NCBI GenBank assembly: GCA_902984215.1
Contig: CADWAF010005142.1
Span: 1-12,633 of the forward strand
DNA: 12,633 nucleotides
Source: Willaertia magna
Lineage: Eukaryota > Heterolobosea > Eutetramitea > Acrasida > Naegleriidae
Direction: 5' to 3'
Made by a program: the position numbers and the translations under genes. Positions 6,865 to 12,633 of this stretch are shown in pieces. How positions within the stretch are numbered: position 1 is the first letter of the stretch; the number at the start of each line of letters is the position of its first letter. The notes under the pieces were generated by a model. That model worked only from the letters and a program-made list of their open reading frames with translations, was not told where the DNA came from and searched no databases.

Positions 6865-7176
6865 TTTATGACTTGAGGTGTTCTTATTTTTTTCAAAAAA
6901 ACAAAATTAAAAGTTGACCATTATTTTACAAAAAATGCCCTCCAAAAAATTTAAATTTTTTTCATTTTTTACTTTGGGCATAAGAACTGAGAGATGAAAA
7001 AGTGAAGAGTAAAGGAGGGATAGCATAATGCTCTGAAGCACTGACCTGTGTTGTTTGAAACGAGAATTAACCAACAATACATTGACAAATAGTTAGTTTT
7101 GTTATATTTTTAATAGTGTAGGGTATAAACTTGGTTGAAAATAGTTTTTATTATTTTTAAATATGTGAATGTCTAT
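6865..7176. other. Intergenic region between Sec24 and eS10
   Basis: These 312 bases should carry the eS10 promoter and 5' UTR (near 6865-7000) and the Sec24 3' UTR (7100-7176). There are A/T-tracts near 6885-6965 and a mixed-composition block at 6975-7075. No RNA gene or frame was recognised in it. Confidence 0.55.
7147..7152 (-). terminator. AATAAA poly(A) signal of Sec24
   Basis: TTTATT on the plus strand gives AATAAA on the minus strand 25 bases after the Sec24 stop. Two more overlap the end of the reading frame at 7176-7185. Confidence 0.5.
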
Positions 7177-10100
7177 TTATTTATTTAAATAAGTAATAAG
7201 ATCAGTGTATGAAAGTGTTACTTGAAGGGTTTTATCTTCTACCAATTTCTTTAATAAAGTTCTATGGAAATCATTAATAATTACTTTCTTTAACTTGTCA
7301 GTACTTGGTTGTTCAAGATTAGTATTTGCAAATCTTATTGGCATTTCTGTCTTTAATTGTCTTCTTAATAAAACTGAGATATCATAAACCTTAGCAAGAG
7401 TTGGATCGTCACCAAATGGATCATCTTCATTTTCTTCATCTTCTTCTAAAGTATATCTATTATAGTTTAATTCATAAATTAAATCATAATATTTCTCTCT
7501 ATCAGAATCCCATTGTTTCTTTCCTAACCATAAATAAATAGCTTGTCCATCACAGAGTAAATAAACACCATCTTCTGAATTTATTAATTTTCTAGAAAGT
7601 GGTGATAATCTTAATACTTTTGGATGTTCATCTTGTGATTGTTCTTCATTAATTAACTCTGTAATTGAAATCAAAATTGGATGTACCATTAAAATAGATT
7701 GTTGTATAGTGCATGAAGAAAAATAGAGAGAAGAATAAATTCTTGTATCAACACGTACTTCTCTTCCACCCAATAATAAATTAGTTTTAGATAATCCACA
7801 AATATAAAGTGGTAAATGTTGTAAAGCAAATGGAAGAACAAGTCCTGGTCCAGTACTACTAATATTTGAAACACTTCTAAATCCATTTAAACATGTCTTT
7901 AACCATTTATCAATTAAAGTATTTCTAGAATTTGTTACGCCTTCTTTTGGTAAATCAGCAGCTAAAATCTTACCCATTAAATTAACTAAAGCAGTTGGTT
8001 GAGTATTATTATATAAAACTGAAAGTGAATTTGTAATTGGAAGTAAAATATTACAAACTCTAATCTTTCTTTGACCTTGTTCAGAAGTATAAAGAACAGC
8101 AACTTGAATACTAACATTTGGTGTAGATAACATTGCACCTGTGTGTACCAATTGAAAACCATAAGTTTGTCCACCTGTAACATTAGGTAAAGCTAATAAA
8201 TCATGACCTCTAATAAAGAAATTACCAAAGAAATTAGTAACTTTCATTCCACTACTAACTCTAATTCTCATAACACTTTCAAAACCTGTTAAAACATCAA
8301 TAATAGTTTGTTTAACATCAGATAAAAGTTGATGGGAAAATTGATCTGGATATTCATATAATTTGCAAATACCACCTGTAAATTTAGATAAATTTGAGAT
8401 TGAAGCCAAATCTAAATATGAAGTACGTGAATCAGGATTAGCGTAACAATAAATATCACAACAAATTTGATCCTTATTAAATAATAATGCAAAATCCCTA
8501 TAACTATTATCTGCTGGTTGCATAACTTTAGTTTCAAACTTTTCATTGCCATATTCATTAAAATCTTCACGATTTGTTAACTTATTTGGACCAACACTTG
8601 GTAATTGACTAAGGAAGATAGAAACTTTACCACCAATTCTACCTAATAATCTTCCAGCAGCATTTAATGAAGCTCCTAAACAACAATCAATACTATTTGT
8701 TTGTTTAAACATTATTTCTAATTTATCTAATAATTGTTCAACTAAATTATAACTTTCTTCTAAATTGACAAGTAAATCATTTGGAAGTGGTAAAAGTGAT
8801 TCATTTAATTCACCTACAACTAATTGTTGTGGTTGATTTAAAGTTGGTCTTAAATTAAAGAAATGAATTCTTGTATCAAAACAAATAAATCCAACTAATG
8901 TTCTAGATGATTTTTCTTTTAATGATTTTATAATTCCTTTAATTGATTCAACAACACTATGGAAGAATCCACTATTAATACTATTATAACTTGTGTCAAT
9001 TAAAAATAAATATGCAGGTGGTTGTGGTGGACGTGACATATATTCTTGTGGTGCTAAATATTCATAAATTGCATTTGTTAATTCAGGTCTTTCAAAGAAA
9101 TCATGACGAACACCAGCTTGATCAGTTGGACTATAATATCTTTTTGGTACATCATTAATTTGTTTACAAACATTACATTGCCACTTATTACCAAACTCTA
9201 AAAATTGAACAAATGGATTAATATAAGTTCTACAATTATTACAACGAATAATTAAATTACCACCAATAGTTGGTACTTCTTTTGAATGAAAAGGTTTTAA
9301 AATACAACCAAATGGTAATCCATATCTATTTAATAAATCTAAACTTTGTGGTACTGCATTACATGTCATCTTTACTGAATTTTCATCAGGTTGTAAAGTT
9401 TTAAAAACTTCAGCTGGATTTCTATCTCCAATTTTATCTTTATGAGCATTATAATGAGCTAAATATAATGGTGAAACATCAGGTTGACCATTAACATGTC
9501 CATTAATTAATTCACCTACATCTTTTGGTCTTGGAACATTATTATTAGGTAAAATATTAATAAAAGGTTGTTGTTGTTGTTGTTGCTGATTACTTAATGT
9601 CAGTGTACCCATATGCGAAATAACATCTTGTACTGCAAAGTTTTGTCCTTGTTCAAAGGCAGTTTCGGAAAGACTAGGGATCGTAGTGCTTTGCAAGCCT
9701 TGTAATCCTCCGGATGGCGGGAAAGTACCTGTTGTAGTGCCTGTAGTAGTAGTGCCAGTAGCTGTTAAGCCTACATGACCAACACCACTTGAAGAGCTTG
9801 TTGTTGAAGAAGGATAAAGATGATGACCAATTGCTCCATGTACTTGACTTTCATCAAATTGAAGTTCTGTTGGAGGTGGTCCAATTGTTTGTTTATTAGT
9901 TGGAGTAATTGATCGACCCATTCCCATCATACCCATACCACCACTTAAGCCTGTTGGAGTACCCGTACTTGTTTGATGTTGAGTTGGATTATAGAAAGAC
10001 ATTGTTGTAGGTGTAGATGGTGTTGTTGTTGATGTTGGATGTCCATAAGAAGAAGAAGTAGTCATCATTGGATTAGTAATGATACCACCACCTCCCATCA

Positions 10101-10395
10101 TTGGAGAAGAAGTATTATAACCATAAGAAGTAGGATTAGTATTTGGATTATTGTACATCATTTGATTAGTACCATCTTGTTGTTGTTGTGGATTATAATA
10201 ACCAGTATTTGGATTATTATTAACATTGGTATTAATATATGGTTGATTCATATTATTATTTGGTTGATAAAAACCACCACCCATCATTGGATTATTAGGA
10301 TTCATAGTATTATTAACATTAGATTGATGTTGTTGTTGTGGATTATTAATTGTTGGATTGTTGTTGGTAGGCTGATAAAAATTGTAATTACTCAT
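7177..10395 (-). CDS. SEC24: COPII coat cargo-adaptor subunit Sec24
   Basis: This 1072-aa protein is the COPII subunit that, with Sec23, forms the inner coat at ER exit sites and selects cargo. The N-terminal 280 residues are low-complexity, rich in Asn, Gln, Pro, Gly, Met and Thr, with a poly-Q run near 270-276, like the disordered Sec24 N-terminus. The zinc finger has Cys 385, 388, 407 and 410 in C-x2-C...C-x2-C order. The trunk domain (about 457-705) begins with AYLFLIDTS and includes VGFICFDT, SIFLSQLPS.GP and FTGGICKLY. The beta-sandwich (about 706-790), helical region (about 800-905, with LPLYICGLSK and RVDTRIYSSLYFS) and gelsolin-like domain (about 925-1015, with VYLLCDG..IYLWLG) follow. 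An acidic insert (985-998) lies within the gelsolin-like part. Length fits the family (about 900-1100). No intron is visible. Paralogue class cannot be set by eye. Confidence 0.95.
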   Translation of the reverse strand: MSNYNFYQPTNNNPTINNPQQQHQSNVNNTMNPNNPMMGGGFYQPNNNMNQPYINTNVNNNPNTGYYNPQQQQDGTNQMMYNNPNTNPTSYGYNTSSPMMGGGGIITNPMMTTSSSYGHPTSTTTPSTPTTMSFYNPTQHQTSTGTPTGLSGGMGMMGMGRSITPTNKQTIGPPPTELQFDESQVHGAIGHHLYPSSTTSSSSGVGHVGLTATGTTTTGTTTGTFPPSGGLQGLQSTTIPSLSETAFEQGQNFAVQDVISHMGTLTLSNQQQQQQQPFINILPNNNVPRPKDVGELINGHVNGQPDVSPLYLAHYNAHKDKIGDRNPAEVFKTLQPDENSVKMTCNAVPQSLDLLNRYGLPFGCILKPFHSKEVPTIGGNLIIRCNNCRTYINPFVQFLEFGNKWQCNVCKQINDVPKRYYSPTDQAGVRHDFFERPELTNAIYEYLAPQEYMSRPPQPPAYLFLIDTSYNSINSGFFHSVVESIKGIIKSLKEKSSRTLVGFICFDTRIHFFNLRPTLNQPQQLVVGELNESLLPLPNDLLVNLEESYNLVEQLLDKLEIMFKQTNSIDCCLGASLNAAGRLLGRIGGKVSIFLSQLPSVGPNKLTNREDFNEYGNEKFETKVMQPADNSYRDFALLFNKDQICCDIYCYANPDSRTSYLDLASISNLSKFTGGICKLYEYPDQFSHQLLSDVKQTIIDVLTGFESVMRIRVSSGMKVTNFFGNFFIRGHDLLALPNVTGGQTYGFQLVHTGAMLSTPNVSIQVAVLYTSEQGQRKIRVCNILLPITNSLSVLYNNTQPTALVNLMGKILAADLPKEGVTNSRNTLIDKWLKTCLNGFRSVSNISSTGPGLVLPFALQHLPLYICGLSKTNLLLGGREVRVDTRIYSSLYFSSCTIQQSILMVHPILISITELINEEQSQDEHPKVLRLSPLSRKLINSEDGVYLLCDGQAIYLWLGKKQWDSDREKYYDLIYELNYNRYTLEEDEENEDDPFGDDPTLAKVYDISVLLRRQLKTEMPIRFANTNLEQPSTDKLKKVIINDFHRTLLKKLVEDKTLQVTLSYTDLITYLNK

Positions 10396-10916
10396 TTTTT
10401 TTATTTAATCTTTCCTCAGCGAGCCTTTTTTTTATTTTTTGTTATTTTTCTTTCCAATTTGATGGTTTCGTAAGAAAATACGTAAAGCTGATGTGGCACC
10501 AAAATGCTTTTCATTGTTAAAGTTAACGTAGGTTGGTGGTGAAGGAATAAAAAATTAATCAAATAAAAATGAACCACAAGGCAAAACTTAATTATAATCA
10601 CAAAAAACACAATAAATAAATACGAAACACCAAATGTTGTCATTCACCTATTCTCATACGAAAATAAGAATCTCCCATCCATTCACAAATTGAAAAGTAT
10701 ATCTGTTCCCTACCGTTGTCCAAACTCTATCGTGCCAAATCCAAAAAAAATAACCCATTAAAATAATAAAGTTTTTTTTGGAGAAAGGATAGTTATCAGG
10801 TTAAAAAAAGTTAAGGATGAGTGTGGTTGGAAAGGAAGACAAATAAAAATCTATTGGTGCTTAATGGTAAACTTTAATTTGATTGTGTACGTCAAACTAC
10901 TAAACGATAGAGAAGT
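10396..10916. other. Intergenic region between Sec24 and 5S copy 2
   Basis: These 521 bases contain the Sec24 promoter/leader (the leader just before the ATG reads as an A-tract on the minus strand) and the 5' flank of the second 5S gene. A 75-codon minus-strand frame lies inside but looks like chance. I see no RNA gene or strong repeat here. The last bases before the 5S (AGAAG) match the flank of copy 1. Confidence 0.55.
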
Positions 10917-11034
10917 ATCTACGGCCATACCACTGTGAAAGCACCTCATCCCGTCCGATTTGAGAAGGTAAGCACAGTTGGGCTACATTAGCACTGAGAT
11001 GGGAGACTTCTCGGGAACCTGTAGTGCTGTAGAT
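10917..11034 (+). rRNA. 5S ribosomal RNA, copy 2 (variant)
   Basis: A second 118-nt 5S rRNA gene, with the same ends and the same helix I pairing as copy 1. It differs from copy 1 at three positions: T to G at 10968 (GTTAAGC becomes GGTAAGC), A to T at 10979 and T to C at 10992 (loop E AGTA becomes AGCA). The first and third are in elements highly conserved across eukaryotes: the A-box of the internal promoter and the loop E bulged-G motif bound by TFIIIA and the uL18 environment. All stems remain intact. It may be a functional minor variant or a decaying copy. It keeps a T-run terminator. Upstream, only AGAAG and the start are shared with copy 1. Confidence 0.92.
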
Positions 11035-11039
11035 TTTTT
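11034..11039 (+). terminator. RNA polymerase III T-run terminator of 5S copy 2
   Basis: Six T residues in a row start at the last paired base of the 5S RNA, one longer than in copy 1. Confidence 0.85.
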
Positions 11040-11209
11040 GTTATATACAGCAATGTTTAGAATTAAGTACAATAGATTTTTCAACTTTGTCTTCATTATT
11101 AAATTGTTATGTTTTGCCTGTTTTTGGAGTTCTAATTAAGTAGGATTAGAAAATTAGTTTCAGAAATACCTCGAATTATCTCGAAAGAAGATGTTTGAAA
11201 CGTTTCATA

Positions 11210-11294
11210 GTTTTTTTGTTTGGAGATCTATTTTTGCACAAAACACGGTATAAAGATGGGCAATTATTTACTTTCCTTAAAAACACCAGTAAAG
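11210..11294 (+). other. Candidate 85-nt intron near the 5' end of the PRiA4_ORF3-like gene
   Basis: An ATG in a good A-rich context at 11191 opens a frame that stops at 11251-11253. Splicing from GT at 11210 to AG at 11294 would join it in frame to the 11309 frame, giving a start of MFETFHK followed by LTSIM. The removed piece holds codons rare in this window (CTA, CAC, CGG, GGG), which suggests it is not coding. The donor GTTTTT is not a classical one. A single-base error in the seven-T run at 11211-11217 would also restore the frame. Confidence 0.3.
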
Positions 11295-11308
11295 AATTAA
11301 CATCTATT

Positions 11309-12013
11309 ATGAATAAGGATGATGGAATTTATACAGAATATGGATATCAATCAAATAGAGAAACTCTTGATGAACATTTAATTTCTACTAAAGCTTATAG
11401 AGTTCTTTATCAAGTGAAAGCAACTGTTATTGCTCCAACAACAAAGAAAAGTATTTATAGAGAATTTATTATTTCTGCCACAATTTTATTTAAAAATCTA
11501 AATGAATTACTTTGTCTTTTATTTGGATGGGAAACAGTTGAAGATTATTATTTTAGTTTTGTTGAAGGAGAAGATGGAAATTTAAAGAAAATATTAAAGA
11601 GAGCTTGTAAGAATAATTTAGGAGTAAGCACTACAAAGTTTTGTAAAGTTTGTCCATATCCAGGAAATTCTTGTATATGGTATCCAAATTCTACAACTCA
11701 AATCCTCTTGACTGTTGACGTTATTAATACAGATGGACATTTAGAAAGTGTTCCACGTTGTGTTGGATTAAATGGTAAAATTGCTTTAGAAGATGGAAAA
11801 GAAGGTACATTAAATGAAACTGATACTAATATTGATAGAGTAAATTCAAAGCTAAAAGGAAAGAGATTTGCTGCAAATTCTGCTCATAATTCTACAAAAA
11901 AGCAAGGTATGCGATTTTGGGTCACAAGGGACACTACTCAATCAGAAATTAACAAAATGACAAATAATATTTATAGAACTAGATTATATACACCAAATGA
12001 TACCAAATTCTAG
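11309..12013 (+). CDS. PRiA4_ORF3-like domain protein with uncertain 5' end
   Basis: From the first in-frame ATG (11309) this encodes 234 residues. It resembles the plasmid pRiA4b ORF-3 (PRiA4_ORF3) fold. Residues below are numbered from 11309. Seen are YQVKATV (34-40) with a following REF (51-53), then LNELLCLLFGWE (64-75) plus an aromatic YYFSF (80-84), matching the family's L..LH..I...fGW..~HL..F. PRCVGLNGKIALEDGKEG (149-166) resembles P.C..G..A.PPED.GG, and IDRVNSKL (175-182) the closing F..e.vN..L. The domain's Y-D-F-G-D core is not seen. An insert holds Cys 100, 112, 115 and 122, possibly metal-binding. The family's function is unknown; it occurs on plasmids, in bacteria and in some eukaryotes. 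The frame stays open upstream to 11150 without ATG, and an ATG at 11191 lies in another frame, so an intron or indel is possible. AATAAA lies 30 bases after the stop. Confidence 0.6.
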   Translation: MNKDDGIYTEYGYQSNRETLDEHLISTKAYRVLYQVKATVIAPTTKKSIYREFIISATILFKNLNELLCLLFGWETVEDYYFSFVEGEDGNLKKILKRACKNNLGVSTTKFCKVCPYPGNSCIWYPNSTTQILLTVDVINTDGHLESVPRCVGLNGKIALEDGKEGTLNETDTNIDRVNSKLKGKRFAANSAHNSTKKQGMRFWVTRDTTQSEINKMTNNIYRTRLYTPNDTKF

Positions 12014-12043
12014 ATTGAATTTGTATTGTAATTAGGTAAATAG

Positions 12044-12049
12044 AATAAA
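12044..12049 (+). terminator. AATAAA poly(A) signal of the PRiA4_ORF3-like gene
   Basis: AATAAA begins 31 bases after the TAG stop. Another lies at 12100-12105. Confidence 0.5.
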
Positions 12050-12108
12050 TTGTATATCTTAAAATCAAGTTGTATTAAGGAAAACCGTCCACGTTATGAA
12101 ATAAACTA

Positions 12109-12114
12109 TTTATT
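12109..12114 (-). terminator. AATAAA poly(A) signal of the GAIN-domain gene
   Basis: TTTATT on the plus strand reads AATAAA on the minus strand about 50 bases after the stop of the gene at 12164-12633. Confidence 0.45.
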
Positions 12115-12163
12115 AGGTTTAAATAATTAATTGAAATTATAATTTATAAAAACATCACAAGGA

Positions 12164-12633
12164 TTACAACTTTATTATCATTAAAATTGTTAACAACATT
12201 GTAAATAACCAACAGTAATAATTAATAATGGAAGATGATTGATTTACAACTGTTTTCTTTCCAGATATTTCTCTTGGTGGATTATTTCCACTATTGCCAC
12301 TACTAACAACTGGAATAATATTCTTTTTAGTAGTTGACGTTTTTACAATAACGAAATCTGTTAAATGACTTGTTCCACATTCAATAATTGTTTCATTATT
12401 ATTGATATTAATTATTCTATTAACAAATACTCCATCTGAACTTAATTCTTTTGTTGTTTCATTAAAATATTGACATACAAGTGTTAAATTATTATTTTCT
12501 AATGATATTAAATTATTATTATTTACTGTAATATTAAATAAAATACTTTCTGTTAAATTTGCAATTGATTGTTGTTCATTATTTGAAAAGATATTCATTC
12601 TGAAAATATTACTTGAAACATTCTTTTCACTTG
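12164..12633 (-). CDS. C-terminal part of a GAIN/GPS-domain surface protein (5' end beyond window)
   Basis: The frame is open from the window edge to a TAA at 12164, so this is the 3' part of a longer gene; the internal ATG at 12598 is probably not the start. Numbered from that Met, it shows the last strands of a GAIN domain: CQYFNETT at 42-49, SSDG at 53-56, then ETIIECGTSHLTDFVIV at 69-85. The HLT at 78-80 is the canonical GPS tripeptide, where such proteins cleave themselves between Leu and Thr. Of the usual four cysteines only C42 and C74 remain. After the GPS comes a Ser/Asn/Gly/Lys-rich linker (86-122), then a hydrophobic segment (124-142) ending at the stop with almost no cytoplasmic tail. 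This rules out a seven-helix adhesion receptor and suggests a single-pass or GPI-anchored surface protein. Many NxT/NxS glycosylation sites are present. Similar proteins form families in free-living protists. Confidence 0.8.
   Translation of the reverse strand, partial: SEKNVSSNIFRMNIFSNNEQQSIANLTESILFNITVNNNNLISLENNNLTLVCQYFNETTKELSSDGVFVNRIININNNETIIECGTSHLTDFVIVKTSTTKKNIIPVVSSGNSGNNPPREISGKKTVVNQSSSIINYYCWLFTMLLTILMIIKL

Noticed and set aside
9571..9586. CAA/TTG triplet repeat as a mobile or regulatory repeat
   Set aside because: It simply encodes the poly-Q tract of Sec24; the same holds for the repeat near 2622-2634 in the 666-aa gene.
10039..10473. 144-codon plus-strand Ile/His/Trp-rich frame opposite the Sec24 start
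   Set aside because: Antisense shadow of Asn/Gln/Met-rich low-complexity coding; no start context or domain.
10416..10643. 75-codon minus-strand frame upstream of Sec24
   Set aside because: Hydrophobic, biased by T-rich DNA, no family resemblance, and it overlaps the presumed Sec24 promoter and leader; most likely chance.
11195..11308. Start of the PRiA4_ORF3-like gene at a TTG codon (11195)
   Set aside because: A TTG start is not expected in a nuclear eukaryotic gene, and this stretch has codons (CTA, CAC, CGG, GGG) unlike the rest; it is better seen as leader or intron.
1..12633. Search for mobile elements, CRISPR arrays, or a linked multi-gene defence or biosynthetic system
   Set aside because: No transposase, reverse transcriptase, regularly spaced repeats, terminal repeats or functionally linked gene set was visible; the genes are unrelated housekeeping and lineage-specific genes.

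Overview
This window looks like ordinary nuclear DNA of an AT-rich, intron-poor, single-celled eukaryote. The evidence is eukaryote-only housekeeping genes (NEDD8-activating enzyme subunit 1, Sec24, ribosomal protein eS10), each in one uninterrupted frame; A-rich leaders just before the ATG; AATAAA-type signals after most stops; N/Q-rich low-complexity tracts encoded by CAA/AAT; and 5S rRNA genes scattered singly among protein genes. Strong use of TTA, AGA and GGT codons, with intergenic DNA no more AT-rich than coding DNA, would fit a heterolobosean amoeba such as Naegleria or possibly an amoebozoan. I cannot fix the genus without a search. I saw no bacterial operon signals, transposon, CRISPR array or viral gene.

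Layout. 1-199: short AT-rich flank with an isolated TATA-like box. 200-317: 5S rRNA copy 1 (+). 384-581: a small possible membrane-protein gene (+). 669-2669: an unrecognised 666-residue low-complexity protein (-), whose stop codon lies in the loop of a perfect 13-bp inverted repeat and whose upstream side carries an E2F-like palindrome. 3231-3977: a TspO/MBR-type five-helix membrane protein (+). 4426-6051: NAE1/APP-BP1 (+). 6358-6864: eS10 (-). 7177-10395: Sec24 (-). 10917-11034: 5S rRNA copy 2 (+), differing from copy 1 at three positions. 11309-12013: a PRiA4_ORF3-like domain protein with an unclear 5' end (+). 12164-12633: the C-terminal end of a GAIN/GPS-domain surface protein (-), cut off by the window edge.

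The genes do not form a functional unit. They cover neddylation (NAE1), translation (5S rRNA, eS10), ER export (Sec24), a TspO-like membrane protein and two or three lineage-specific proteins. Gene pairs are divergent (666-aa gene/TspO), tandem (TspO/NAE1; Sec24/eS10) or convergent (NAE1/eS10; PRiA4-like/GAIN). I found no convincing novel multi-gene system. The points most worth a second look are the variant 5S copy with changes in conserved elements, the stop-codon hairpin, the possible 85-nt intron in the PRiA4-like gene, the GPS motif that has lost one matched cysteine pair, and the strong 5'-to-3' codon gradient in NAE1.
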